From: Paractinoplanes aksuensis
GTDB taxonomy: Bacteria > Actinomycetota > Actinomycetes > Mycobacteriales > Micromonosporaceae
NCBI RefSeq assembly: GCF_024137025.1
Contig: NZ_JAMYJR010000046.1
Coordinates: forward strand, 1 to 54,526
DNA length: 54,526 nucleotides
Direction of reading: 5' to 3'
Position numbers and translations under genes: made by a program. Positions 1 to 7,964 of this stretch are shown here, one piece after another. Position 1 is the first letter of the stretch. Each line of letters starts with the position of its first letter. The notes under the pieces were generated by a model. The model made no database searches. It was not told where the DNA came from and saw only the letters and a program-made list of their open reading frames with translations.

Positions 1-78
1 TTAATTGGCACTGGCTTATCAAGCACCCTGTTGAGTTCTCAAAGAACAACCGCTACCCGGCTAACCGCTCCGGGGCAC
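1..78 (-). promoter_or_regulatory. rRNA operon leader with boxA
   Basis: Read on the minus strand, this is the transcribed leader of an rRNA operon whose 16S gene should begin just beyond the left edge. The complement of 36-48 reads TGTTCTTTGAGAA, the boxA-type antitermination element typical of actinobacterial rrn leaders. The following CTCAACAGGGTGC is also typical of these leaders. No 16S sequence is visible in the window. Confidence 0.8.
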
Positions 79-85
79 TCGCTTA

Positions 86-114
86 ACTTTACTAGGTCTT
101 CCTGGCGTTGTCAA
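86..114 (-). promoter_or_regulatory. Strong rrn promoter, -35 TTGACA / -10 TAAAGT
   Basis: On the minus strand a perfect TTGACA (109-114) is separated by exactly 17 bp from TAAAGT (86-91). Transcription would start near 79 and run into the boxA leader. This is the best sigma-A-type promoter in the window and fits an rRNA operon. Confidence 0.85.
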
Positions 115-264
115 CCGGTTTCTCCCGGTTGGTGCCACTTCGTCCCAGTAACCCCGCGTCCTGAAGCGCGCAGCATAGCTGCGATCCGCAGTTCGAAGGA
201 TTTGGCAGGACGTCCGCTTGCGGATCTCTCCGCTGCCGCGTCCGTTTCCCTGCCGGCTCGCAAA

Positions 265-293
265 ACATTACACGCGCGTTCCCTGGGCTCCAA
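265..293 (-). promoter_or_regulatory. Upstream rrn promoter, TTGGAG / TAATGT
   Basis: On the minus strand TTGGAG (288-293) lies 17 bp from TAATGT (265-270), about 180 bp upstream of the main promoter. Tandem promoters are usual for rrn operons. The -35 match is weaker, so this is a likely second promoter. A third, poorer match (TATGCT near 175) may lie between them. Confidence 0.55.
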
Positions 294-341
294 ATCGGGT
301 ACCAGTGTTGCGCGTAAGAGCAGGTCAGCGCAGGGAAATGG

Positions 342-1178
342 TCAAGGTTGGGCCACCTCGACCTGGCCCGCCTCGACCCGCACGCGCAGCAGCGGCTGGT
401 CATTGGCTGCCGGCCCGTGCACCACGACCCCGTCGCGCAGCCGGAAAGTGCTGCCGTGCCACGGGCACACCACACACGCGTCGTCCCCGGTTCCGACCAG
501 CTCGCCCTCGCCCAACGGCCCGGTCTCGTGCGAGCAGCGCTCGAGCATCGCGGTCACGGTGTTGCCCCGGCGCCACAGCAGCACCGGAACGTCGCCCACC
601 GTTCGTACGGCCGGCTTGCCCTCGGGCAGCGACGCGAGCGAACCCACGGACGTCCACTCGGCCGGCACGCGGTTGAGGTCGGGCGCCGCCTGATTGGTCC
701 CGCCCCCTCGTGCGTACGAAATATGGCCGCCCAGATAAGCACCCAGCCCAGCCACCGACAGGCCGGCAAAGCTGAGCGCCCGGCCCGGACGCCCGCGCAA
801 CCGCGCGACCAGCGAGGCCGCGTAAAGGCCGACCGCCACCACGTTCGCCGTCGCATGAACCAGGCCGACCCGTTGTTTGTCCTTGGTCATCTGGGACCAG
901 TCGGTCCAGCCGGCGGCGGCCGCGGGGGCCACACCGACTGTGCCGGCCGCGATAAGGAGCGTCGCCGCACGACGCTGACCAGGCAGAAGGTCGAGAATGC
1001 CGGCCGAGATGAAAGCGCCCACCGGCACCTGCACCAGCACCGGGTGCAGGGCATGACCGAGCCACACCCCGTGCAGCGTGTCCCGTAGGCGTTCGGGCGT
1101 CGCGATGATCGCCGCCTGCGCCTTGTCGATCACACCGTCGAACGAGCGGGTCGTCTCGAGCCGGTTGAAAAGCTGCAT
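342..1178 (-). CDS. Rieske [2Fe-2S] protein with N-terminal DUF2231-like membrane domain
   Basis: 278-residue membrane-anchored Rieske protein. Residues about 40-155 form hydrophobic helices of the DUF2231 type, with the GHALHPVLVQVPVG motif near residue 41. The C-terminal part is a Rieske domain with C215-x-H217 and CPWHG (C238, H241), the full set of [2Fe-2S] ligands. It is probably an electron-transfer protein with its cluster domain next to the membrane; partner and substrate are unknown. I start at the ATG at 1178 because the DUF2231 part is then complete, but no good ribosome site is visible, and an ATG at 1226 would add 16 residues. It is divergent from the hydrolase gene that begins about 50 bp away. 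Confidence 0.8.
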   Translation of the reverse strand: MQLFNRLETTRSFDGVIDKAQAAIIATPERLRDTLHGVWLGHALHPVLVQVPVGAFISAGILDLLPGQRRAATLLIAAGTVGVAPAAAAGWTDWSQMTKDKQRVGLVHATANVVAVGLYAASLVARLRGRPGRALSFAGLSVAGLGAYLGGHISYARGGGTNQAAPDLNRVPAEWTSVGSLASLPEGKPAVRTVGDVPVLLWRRGNTVTAMLERCSHETGPLGEGELVGTGDDACVVCPWHGSTFRLRDGVVVHGPAANDQPLLRVRVEAGQVEVAQP

Positions 1179-1229
1179 GACAGGTCGGGTTCCCACTGAG
1201 GTGCCCACGAAACGCTCCGAACGCATAGC

Positions 1230-2255
1230 GTGCCGGTCATGAATGGCGTGATCACACCTGGTTTCGAGGCTGTCGGCGAGGCTTTCGCCACTGACCCGCG
1301 CGGAGGTTCGGCGCTGACGATCCTGCGCGACGGCGAACCGGTCGTCGAGCTGGTCGAGGGCTGGCGGGACGCGGCCGGCACCGATCCATGGCGCACGGAC
1401 ACCCTGGTCAACGTCTATTCGACCGGTAAGCCGGTAATCGCCCTGGCGGTAGTGCTGCTGGCCGAGCGGGGCGTGATCGATCTCGACGCGCCCATGTCCC
1501 GCTACTGGCCGTCTTTCCAGACCCCCGCTTCGGTACGCCAGGTCCTCTCGCACACAGCCGGCCTCCCGTCCTTCCCGGTGCCTCGCCCCACTTCGGCCTA
1601 CAGCGACTGGGATCTGCTCTGCGCCGACCTGGCTGCGGCCGCCCCCGAGTTCGAGCCCGGCAGCATCGCCGCCGAGCACGCCCTGACGTACGGCCATCTG
1701 CTGGGCGAGCTGGTCCGCCGCACCGACGGCCGGTCGCCGGCCCGGTTCGTCGCCGAGGAGCTCCCGTACGACTTCGGTTTCGCTCTGTCCGATCAGGACA
1801 TCGCCCGCTGCGCCGACCTCGAGTTCGACACCCCCGACTGGCCGGAGCGCAACGCGGGCACCCCCGGCTCGGCCAAGAACCGCGCGATCACCAACCCACC
1901 CGGTGCCCGGGAGCTGGACGTCATCAACAGCACCGCCTGGCGCCGGGCCTCGGTGCCCGCGGTCAACCTGCACGCCAGCGCCACCGGCATCGCCCGCTTC
2001 TACGCCGCCCTGCTCGCCGGCGAGCTGCCACCCCTGGCGATTCCGCAGTACACGGGCCCGGACCTGTTCATCGGGGAGGAGACCACGTGGGGCCTGGGCG
2101 TGCAGATCGAGCCTGACGGCACCTGGGGCCACGGCGGCCTGGGCGGTTCGGCCGGCTATGCCGACCCCGCCCGCGGCCTGGCCATCGCGTACGTGAGCCG
2201 CCGCCTGTCCGACTTCGCCGTGCTCGATCGCGTCGAAGCCGCACTGCCGCGCTGA
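1230..2255 (+). CDS. Serine hydrolase of the class C beta-lactamase / esterase EstB family
   Basis: 341-residue protein with the penicillin-binding-protein-like fold. The catalytic SxxK is S64-T-G-K67, the second motif is Y154-G-H in place of the usual YxN, and the third is H301-G-G. Family members hydrolyse ester or beta-lactam bonds; many soil-actinobacterial copies are esterases and not resistance enzymes. No signal peptide is visible, so it should be cytoplasmic, which argues against a secreted beta-lactamase. The start is GTG at 1230 or ATG at 1239; no strong ribosome site separates them. It is divergent from the Rieske gene. Confidence 0.8.
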   Translation: MPVMNGVITPGFEAVGEAFATDPRGGSALTILRDGEPVVELVEGWRDAAGTDPWRTDTLVNVYSTGKPVIALAVVLLAERGVIDLDAPMSRYWPSFQTPASVRQVLSHTAGLPSFPVPRPTSAYSDWDLLCADLAAAAPEFEPGSIAAEHALTYGHLLGELVRRTDGRSPARFVAEELPYDFGFALSDQDIARCADLEFDTPDWPERNAGTPGSAKNRAITNPPGARELDVINSTAWRRASVPAVNLHASATGIARFYAALLAGELPPLAIPQYTGPDLFIGEETTWGLGVQIEPDGTWGHGGLGGSAGYADPARGLAIAYVSRRLSDFAVLDRVEAALPR

Positions 2256-2300
2256 AAGTTCTCAACCGGCGCCCGGCCCGACCGATTCTGCGCACGTGCC

Positions 2301-2341
2301 GGTGCCCACGACGTCGCCGAAGACCCGGCGTCGCGGGCACC
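2301..2341 (+). terminator. Hairpin after the serine hydrolase gene
   Basis: GGTGCCC and GGGCACC arms, with additional CGACG/CGTCG pairing inside, form a long stem about 45 bp after the hydrolase stop. There is no T run, so this is a candidate terminator of the GC-rich actinobacterial type. Confidence 0.45.
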
Positions 2342-2360
2342 GTCATGAAAGAGCCGGAAA

Positions 2361-2394
2361 GCAAAACGTCCACCGTGCGTTTCCGCAGGTGGAC
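2361..2394 (-). terminator. Terminator of the tRNA operon
   Basis: On the minus strand GTCCACC-TGCG-GAAA-CGCA-C-GGTGGAC folds into a tight hairpin with a GAAA tetraloop, followed directly by GTTTTGC. It lies 27 bp beyond the CCA end of tRNA-Phe and suits intrinsic termination of the three-tRNA transcript. Confidence 0.8.
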
Positions 2395-2420
2395 GATCAC
2401 TCAGTGCCCGGCGAAGAGCC

Positions 2421-2497
2421 TGGTGGCCAGGGGCGGGGTCGAACCGCCGACCTTCCGATTTTCAGTCGGACGCTCGTACCAACTGAGCTACCTGGCC
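2421..2497 (-). tRNA. tRNA-Phe (GAA)
   Basis: The minus strand gives a complete cloverleaf. The acceptor GGCCAGG pairs with CCTGGCC, the D arm is TAGCTCAGTTGGTA, the anticodon loop is CTGAAAA with anticodon GAA, and the T arm is GGCGGTTCGACCCCGCC. The discriminator A is followed by a genome-encoded CCA (2421-2423). It is the last gene of a Glu-Asp-Phe operon. Confidence 0.96.
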
Positions 2498-2512
2498 TTG
2501 CTGATGCTTTGC

Positions 2513-2585
2513 GGTCCTGACGGGACTTGAACCCGCGACCTCCGCCTTGACAGGGCGGCGAGCACTCCAACTGCTCCACAGGACC
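2513..2585 (-). tRNA. tRNA-Asp (GTC)
   Basis: Minus-strand cloverleaf with acceptor GGTCCTG/CAGGACC, D arm GGAGCAGTTGGAG, anticodon loop CTGTCAA (anticodon GTC) and T arm CGCGGGTTCAAGTCCCG. The discriminator is G. CCA is not encoded, in contrast with the neighbouring tRNA-Phe. Confidence 0.96.
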
Positions 2586-2587
2586 TT

Positions 2588-2622
2588 GCTCTTGCCACTT
2601 GCTGCGCTCTTGCCACTTGCTG
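2588..2622. repeat. 17-bp direct repeat in tRNA spacer
   Basis: GCTCTTGCCACTTGCTG occurs at 2588-2604 and again at 2606-2622, between the tRNA-Glu and tRNA-Asp genes. It looks like a local slippage duplication in the processed spacer. Confidence 0.8.
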
Positions 2623-2697
2623 CTCTTACATCTTGCTTTACTGCTTCATGCCTTGCTCGGTCAGTCTAGCGAACCGTGCTGGCCGCTAACTTACCAG

Positions 2698-2770
2698 TAC
2701 CCCCAACGGGATTCGAACCCGTGCTACCGCCTTGAAAGGGCGGCGTCCTGGGCCACTAGACGATGAGGGC
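2698..2770 (-). tRNA. tRNA-Glu (TTC)
   Basis: Minus-strand cloverleaf starting GCCCTCATCGTCTAG, with anticodon loop CTTTCAA (anticodon TTC) and T arm CACGGGTTCGAATCCCG. The acceptor contains two G-U type pairs. CCA is not encoded. It is the first tRNA of the operon. Confidence 0.95.
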
Positions 2771-2782
2771 AACGCCGTCAGT

Positions 2783-2798
2783 ATTGCACGTCTGCAAT
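2783..2798. promoter_or_regulatory. Perfect inverted repeat upstream of the tRNA operon
   Basis: ATTGCA-CGTC-TGCAAT is a perfect 6+4+6 palindrome 13 bp upstream of the tRNA-Glu 5' end, which places it within or next to the operon's promoter. An operator role is inference. The rest of 2771-2919 shows no gene. Confidence 0.4.
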
Positions 2799-2919
2799 GC
2801 TATTCGGCTTTGACCCCAACCGGGCCCCCGCTTGAGGCTTGGAAAGCATACGTGATCCACCGCCCCGGCTCCAAACCGGTATTCCCTTCCGGGCGGCGAG
2901 GCGCTGACCAGGACGAACG

Positions 2920-3819
2920 TCAGCGCGCGGCGGCGGCGATCGTTTCCACGGCGTCAGTGAGGCCGGTGAGCTGGACCACGCCGTCGGGTAGTTCGGCGGG
3001 CCAGCCGGGGCCGGCGGCGGCGGTCAGCAGCGGTGGATGGGGGGCCGCGGCGACCTGGGCCAGCTGGGCCGGGTCGGACGAGACCGGCGTCTGCGACCAC
3101 AGCACCACCACCGTGGGGCCCGTGCGGTCGATGGCGTCGGCCAGGGCGGCCGGAGGCACCCGGGCGCCGAGCAGGCGGCTCGGCACCCCCGCTTCGGCCA
3201 GGGCGGCGGCCAGCGCTTCAAGTGGCAACGTGTGTTGCTCCTCGTCGGCCGCGGCCAGCAGCACCCGGGGCGAGGCCGAACTGTCGGGGCGCCGGACGGC
3301 CCCGAGGACCTCGGTGACCGTACGGGAAATCATGTGTTCGACCTCGATGAAGCGGCGGGTGGCCTCGTAGCGCTCGCCGATCCCGATGAGCACCGGCATG
3401 GCCACCTCTTCCCAGGCCCGGATCACGCCGTGCTGGTTCACCACCATCTCGAGGATGTCGCGCATGGCCGGCCCGTCCAGGCGCATGGCCGCTCGGGCCA
3501 GGCCCCGGGCGGCCGGCGTGACCGAGCCGAGCGCGATGGCGTGACCGCCGCCGTCACGCGTGTGCGGCACGACGACCTCGTCGGGGCCGAGCGGTGCTCG
3601 TTGCGCCCAGGCGGCGGCTTCGGCGGGCGCGACGCCCTGCGCGGTGAGCCGCCGCATCACCTGCAGTCGGTCTAGGTCCTGCTCGGTGTAGCGCCGGTGG
3701 TGACCCGACACGTGTTCGCTCGGCCCCAGGCCGTACCGCTGGTGCCACGTACGCAATGTGGTGACCGCCACCCCGAGGCGACGGGCCACGGCCCCCGCGG
3801 TGAGTCCGTCACCGGCCAT
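2920..3819 (-). CDS. MerR-family regulator with degenerate B12-binding (LitR/CarH-like) domain
   Basis: 299 residues. Residues 5-75 are a MerR winged helix (LTAGAVARRLGVAVTTLRTWHQRYG). Residues about 105-175 match the four-helix cap of CarH/LitR photoreceptors, and about 185-295 match a Rossmann-type cobalamin domain. In CarH the cap carries W-x9-E-H; here it is Y151-x9-E161-H162. The canonical DxHxxG that gives the lower cobalt ligand is E194-Q-H196-T-L-P199, so the histidine remains but its surroundings are altered. The gene follows idi, crtI and crtE and overlaps idi by 11 bp, fitting a light- or cobalamin-responsive regulator of carotenoid genes. Whether it still binds B12 cannot be decided from sequence. 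Confidence 0.75.
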   Translation of the reverse strand: MAGDGLTAGAVARRLGVAVTTLRTWHQRYGLGPSEHVSGHHRRYTEQDLDRLQVMRRLTAQGVAPAEAAAWAQRAPLGPDEVVVPHTRDGGGHAIALGSVTPAARGLARAAMRLDGPAMRDILEMVVNQHGVIRAWEEVAMPVLIGIGERYEATRRFIEVEHMISRTVTEVLGAVRRPDSSASPRVLLAAADEEQHTLPLEALAAALAEAGVPSRLLGARVPPAALADAIDRTGPTVVVLWSQTPVSSDPAQLAQVAAAPHPPLLTAAAGPGWPAELPDGVVQLTGLTDAVETIAAAAR

Positions 3820-4369
3820 CGAGCTGGGCCGGCCGGGCTTCGAGCGCCAAGCGCTGGGTCACGCCGAGCAGCCACGGCGCGTACGACCGGGAATCGCTCT
3901 CGATCTCGGCCAGCAGCATCGGCACCGAGACCCACCGCAGGTCGGCGACCTCGTCCGGGTCGGGCGTGGGGTGCACGCCGGCCGGCAGGTCCCCGACGAG
4001 CACGTGGTCGTACTCGTATTCGACGCGCCCGGTGGCCGGGTCCTCCGCGTAGTAGGCGTAGACGCCGACCTCGGTCAGCTCCACCCCCTCGACACCGAGT
4101 TCCTCGATCAGCCGCCGGGACGCGGCGACCGGCAACGGTTCGCCCGGCAGCGGATGACCGCAGCACGAATTGGCCCAGCGCAGCGGGAACCTGGTCTTCA
4201 CGGCCGCCCGCTGTTGAAGCAGCACCTGCCCGAACTCGTCGCGCAGGAAGACCGAGAACGCCCGGTGCAGCCGGCCCGGCGCCTGGTGCGATTCGGCAAC
4301 CGTGGCTGTGCCGAGCGCCCGGCCCTCGGCGTCGACCAGTTCGACCAGGTGGGCCTCGCGCGCGGTCAC
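3809..4369 (-). CDS. idi: Isopentenyl-diphosphate delta-isomerase, type I
   Basis: 186-residue Nudix-fold enzyme interconverting IPP and DMAPP, the C5 units for carotenoid and other isoprenoid synthesis. The active-site cysteine is in NSCCGHP (C70), the Nudix-like stretch is ASRRLIEELG (83-92), and the acidic catalytic stretch EYEYDH is near 118. The GTG start at 4369 overlaps the crtI stop as GTGA, and the 3' end overlaps the regulator gene by 11 bp, so the genes are translationally coupled in one operon. Confidence 0.92.
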   Translation of the reverse strand: MTAREAHLVELVDAEGRALGTATVAESHQAPGRLHRAFSVFLRDEFGQVLLQQRAAVKTRFPLRWANSCCGHPLPGEPLPVAASRRLIEELGVEGVELTEVGVYAYYAEDPATGRVEYEYDHVLVGDLPAGVHPTPDPDEVADLRWVSVPMLLAEIESDSRSYAPWLLGVTQRLALEARPAQLDGR

Positions 4370-5847
4370 GACGCCGCCTGGGTGACGCGGGCCGCGGCCA
4401 GCTTGCCGCTGATCAGCACCATCGGCACGCCGACGCCGGGCTGGGTGCCGGAGCCGGTGAAGACGACGTTGTCCAGGCCGGGGTGCAGGTTGCTGGGCCG
4501 GAACGGGCCGGTCTGGGCGAACGTGTGCGCGGCCGCGAACGGGGTGCCGGCGGCCATGCCCTGGTCCTCCCAGTCGGCCGGGCTGATGATCTGCTGCACC
4601 TCGATGCCGTCGCCGAAGCCGACGTAGCCGCGCTGCTCCAGCGTGCGGACCAGCGACGACGCGTACCGCTCGGCCAGGCCGCCCCGCCAGTCCATCGGGC
4701 CGGCGACCAGGTTGGGGGTAGGGGCGAGCACGTAGTAACTCTGCCGCCCGGCCGGCGCGGCCGACGGGTCGGTGTGGGTCGGGTTGGTCACCAGCAGCGA
4801 GGGGTCGCTCATCAGCAGGCCCTTGTCGATGACCTCGTGGAACGTGCCGCGCCACTGCGATCCGAAGTGGATGTTGTGGTGCGCGATCTTGCTGTACTTC
4901 TGGCGCGAGCCGATGTGCAGAACGACACAGGACGGCGAGTACTTCAGGTTGCGCTGCCGCCTCTGCGGTAGCAGGTCGCGCTTCGCGACAGGCAGATCAG
5001 GGTTCAGTACGACGACGTCGGCCGGGATCCGCGAGCCGTCCTCGGTGATGACGGCGGTGGCCCGGCCGTTGACCGTCTCGACCTCGGTCACCGTGGTCTC
5101 GTAGCGGAATGTCACCCCGTGCTTCTCGGCCGCACCGGCCAGCGCCTTGGGCACGGCGTGCATGCCGCCCTTGGGGAAGTAGACCCCGGCCACCGAGTCG
5201 AGGTACGCGATCACGGCGTAGATGGCCAGCGCGTCGTGCGGGGCCAGACCGGCGTACATGGCCTGGAACGAGAAGATCCGCTGGGTCCGCGGGTCCTTGA
5301 AGTACTGGTTGATCTTCGGCTGCAGCCGCCGCATCCCGCCCAGGCCGATCAGCTTGAGCAGGTTGAGGTTGACCAGGTCGATCGGGGTGTCGAGGTTGCG
5401 GTCGATGAAGTCGTGCCGTTCGAGCTGCCACAGCTTGCGCGCGAAATCGACGAACCGCAGGTAACCGTCGGCCTCCCGCGGCCCGCAGACCCGGGAGATC
5501 TCGGCCGCCATCCGCACCGTGTCGGTGCGGACGTCCAACGTGGACCCGTCCGGGTAGTAGGCCCGGTAGGCCGGGTCGAGCGGCGTCAGCTCGAGCCAGT
5601 CCGACAGCTCCTCGCCGACCGCGTTCAGCGGCTCGGCGATCAGCTCGGGCATGGTCAGCACGGTCGGGCCGGTGTCGAACTCGTAGCCCTGAAGGCTGAG
5701 CCGCCCGGCCCGCCCACCGGGCACGGACTCGCGCTCGACCACCGTCACCTGCCGTCCGGCCGCAGCCAGATGCAGGGCGCAGGCGAGCCCGCCCAGTCCC
5801 GCGCCGACCACGACCACATGGTCGGTCGGCCCTGTCACCGTTTTCAT
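4366..5847 (-). CDS. crtI: Phytoene desaturase CrtI
   Basis: 493-residue FAD-dependent carotenoid desaturase converting phytoene to lycopene or a partly desaturated product. The dinucleotide-binding motif VVVGAGLGGLACALHLAAAG lies at the N-terminus, followed by VVERESVPGGRAG. The C-terminal family signature is present as GSGTQPGVGVPMVLISGKLAA. The ATG at 5847 is preceded by GGAGG with 8-nt spacing; a GTG 9 nt upstream lies inside that ribosome site and is unlikely. It sits between crtE and idi, 22 bp from crtE. Confidence 0.93.
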   Translation of the reverse strand: MKTVTGPTDHVVVVGAGLGGLACALHLAAAGRQVTVVERESVPGGRAGRLSLQGYEFDTGPTVLTMPELIAEPLNAVGEELSDWLELTPLDPAYRAYYPDGSTLDVRTDTVRMAAEISRVCGPREADGYLRFVDFARKLWQLERHDFIDRNLDTPIDLVNLNLLKLIGLGGMRRLQPKINQYFKDPRTQRIFSFQAMYAGLAPHDALAIYAVIAYLDSVAGVYFPKGGMHAVPKALAGAAEKHGVTFRYETTVTEVETVNGRATAVITEDGSRIPADVVVLNPDLPVAKRDLLPQRRQRNLKYSPSCVVLHIGSRQKYSKIAHHNIHFGSQWRGTFHEVIDKGLLMSDPSLLVTNPTHTDPSAAPAGRQSYYVLAPTPNLVAGPMDWRGGLAERYASSLVRTLEQRGYVGFGDGIEVQQIISPADWEDQGMAAGTPFAAAHTFAQTGPFRPSNLHPGLDNVVFTGSGTQPGVGVPMVLISGKLAAARVTQAAS

Positions 5848-5869
5848 TCTGTGCACCTCCGGGTGGACA

Positions 5870-7003
5870 TCATGCCGGGCGGTGCGTCACACGGACCGCG
5901 AGTTCGATGAGGGCGGCGCGCGCTTCCTCGTGGATGGGGGCCTGGGCCAGGGCGGCGATGCCGTCGGCGACCCGCTCCTGGATCATCCCTTCGAGCCGGG
6001 CCGGGGCGCCGGTCTCGGTGATGATCTGAGCGCGCCGCTCCACCTGGGCGTCGGTAAGGCCGCCGGAGCCGTCGGCGGGGTTGACGGCTCCGGCGGGGTC
6101 GAGGGGCAGCTCGGCCCGCTGGCCGGGGGTGGCCAGCTTGCGGGCGAGCATCAGCAGGGCTGTGGGCTTTCCGGTACGCAGGTCGTCGCCCGCGGGCTTG
6201 CCGGTGACGGCCGGGTCGCCGTACACACCGAGCAGGTCGTCGCGGAGCTGGAACGCCTCGCCGACGGCGAGCCCGTAGGACCCGTACGCCTGCTCGGTCT
6301 CGGGTTGGGTCACGCCGGTCAGCGCGAGCCCGAGCTGCAGCGGGCGCTGGATGGTGTAGCTGGCGGTCTTGTGCCGGGCCACCAGCAGGGCGCGGTCGAC
6401 CGACCAGGCGCCGGGCTGGCTCTCGCCGAGCACGTCGAGGTACTGCCCGGCGATGGCTTCGACGCGCATGCGGTCGTAGCAGGCACGGACCGACGGCGGC
6501 GCCTCGGCCCGGGCCAGCAGCTGGTCGGCCCAGACGAGGCAGAGGTCACCGATGAGCACGGCGGCGGCCGAGCCGAAGCGCGCCGGGTCGCCGATGCTGC
6601 CGTCGCTCTCGTGCTGACCGGCGAAGATGCGGTGCGCGGTGGGCCGGCCGCGACGGGTGTCGGACTCGTCCATCACGTCGTCGTGGATCAGCGCGAAGGT
6701 GTGCATGAGCTCGAGCGCGGCGAAGGCCGGCAGCACCGGCTCGACCGGCGCGTCGGGCCCGGCCGAACCGCGCCACCCCCAGTACGCGAAGACCGGGCGC
6801 AGGCGCTTGCCGCCGGCGTGCACCAGGTCGCGGGCGGTGCGGGCGAACCGGCCGAGGGCCGGGTCGATCGTGTCGAGCGACAGGATCTGGGCGGCCAGGA
6901 AATCGGCCAGCGTGCCCTGGATCGCATCGATCAGCGTGTGCGGCGAGGCGCCCTGGCGGGGGATGCCCCGATGCCGGTTTCCCTCGAGCGTGTCATTGGC
7001 CAC
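5870..7003 (-). CDS. crtE: Geranylgeranyl diphosphate synthase-type polyprenyl synthetase
   Basis: About 377 residues, trans-isoprenyl diphosphate synthase. The first Asp-rich motif is DDVMD (108-112), followed by the conserved RRGRPTAH. The second Asp-rich motif is RDDLLGVYGD (254-263). It condenses IPP with allylic diphosphates, most likely giving GGPP for CrtB. The start is uncertain. I use GTG at 7003, because longer frames to 7078 run into the start of divergent crtB; no clear ribosome site is visible. Chain length is inferred from context. Confidence 0.88.
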   Translation of the reverse strand: MANDTLEGNRHRGIPRQGASPHTLIDAIQGTLADFLAAQILSLDTIDPALGRFARTARDLVHAGGKRLRPVFAYWGWRGSAGPDAPVEPVLPAFAALELMHTFALIHDDVMDESDTRRGRPTAHRIFAGQHESDGSIGDPARFGSAAAVLIGDLCLVWADQLLARAEAPPSVRACYDRMRVEAIAGQYLDVLGESQPGAWSVDRALLVARHKTASYTIQRPLQLGLALTGVTQPETEQAYGSYGLAVGEAFQLRDDLLGVYGDPAVTGKPAGDDLRTGKPTALLMLARKLATPGQRAELPLDPAGAVNPADGSGGLTDAQVERRAQIITETGAPARLEGMIQERVADGIAALAQAPIHEEARAALIELAVRVTHRPA

Positions 7004-7060
7004 GTTGAGTACCGTACCCTTGCTTTGAAGTTGCGTCGATTCGTGCGTCGTTTTTTCTTC

Positions 7061-7065
7061 GGAGG
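7061..7065 (+). promoter_or_regulatory. Ribosome-binding site of crtB
   Basis: GGAGG with five C residues before the GTG at 7071 fixes the crtB start. The 67 bp between the crtE and crtB starts must hold divergent promoters and any regulator site; I cannot pick out convincing -10 or -35 boxes. Confidence 0.7.
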
Positions 7066-7070
7066 CCCCC

Positions 7071-7964
7071 GTGGACATCGATCTGGCCGCTGCCTACGAG
7101 CGCTGCCGCGAGCTGCACAAGCGGCACGGGCGCACGTATTACCTGGCCACGCGGCTCCTTCCGGCGTGGAAACGGCGGCACGTGCACGCCCTCTACGGAT
7201 TCACCCGGTATGCCGACGAGATCGTCGATCAAACCTGGGAACTTCCTGCGATCGAGCGGGCGGCGCGGCTGACCGAGTGGTCCGACGCGTTCGTGGCCGG
7301 GCTGCGCGGCGAGCCCGTGGACGACCCGCTGCTGCCCGCGGTGCTGCACACCATCGCAGTCTTCGACCTGGAGGTCGACGACTTCGCGATCTTCCTGCGC
7401 TGCATGGCGATGGATCTCACTGAAACTTCGTACCGAACGTACGATGACCTGCTCGACTACATGGAGGGCTCGGCCGCCGTGATCGGCACGATGATGCTGC
7501 CGATCCTGGGGTCGGACGATCCGGCCGCCGCCCGCGAACCCGCCCGCCAGCTCGGCTTCGCGTTCCAGCTCACCAACTTCATCCGGGACGTGGCCGAGGA
7601 CCTCGACCGCGGTCGCGTCTACCTGCCCGAATCGCACCTGGGCCGGTTCGGCGTCACCCGCGACGACCTCGCCCGCAAGCTGCCCACCCCCGAGATCAAA
7701 GAGCTCATCCGGTACGAGATCGGGGTGGCCCGCGAGCACTACACGGCGGCCGCGCCCGGCATCGTGATGCTCGAGCCGGCCTCGCAGGCCTGCATGCGGA
7801 CGGCGTTCGCGCTCTACGGCGGCATCCTCAACGAGATCGAGGCCAACGACTACGACGTCTTCGCGCGCCGGGCCACCGTGCCCAACCGGCGCCGGGCCGC
7901 GGTCGCCGCGCGCAGCCTGCTCACCCGGGCCGGCACCCCCGTCGAGCTGGCGGCGTCGGCATGA
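7071..7964 (+). CDS. crtB: Phytoene synthase CrtB
   Basis: 297 residues, squalene/phytoene synthase family. It joins two GGPP molecules head to head into phytoene, the first committed carotenoid step. Both Mg-binding Asp motifs are present: DEIVD (49-53) and DVAED (173-177), the latter inside the signature QLTNFIRDVAEDLDRGRVYLP. The GTG start has a GGAGG site. It is transcribed away from crtE-crtI-idi and its stop overlaps the phr start as ATGA, so carotenoid synthesis and DNA photorepair share a transcript. Confidence 0.94.
   Translation: MDIDLAAAYERCRELHKRHGRTYYLATRLLPAWKRRHVHALYGFTRYADEIVDQTWELPAIERAARLTEWSDAFVAGLRGEPVDDPLLPAVLHTIAVFDLEVDDFAIFLRCMAMDLTETSYRTYDDLLDYMEGSAAVIGTMMLPILGSDDPAAAREPARQLGFAFQLTNFIRDVAEDLDRGRVYLPESHLGRFGVTRDDLARKLPTPEIKELIRYEIGVAREHYTAAAPGIVMLEPASQACMRTAFALYGGILNEIEANDYDVFARRATVPNRRRAAVAARSLLTRAGTPVELAASA

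Noticed and set aside
342..2132. 596-residue minus-strand frame including the Rieske protein
   Set aside because: Everything upstream of 1178 is antisense to the serine hydrolase gene and lacks domain features.
1230..2255. Antibiotic-resistance beta-lactamase
   Set aside because: It has the fold and SxxK, but no signal peptide and YGH in place of YxN. An esterase-type hydrolase is the safer call.
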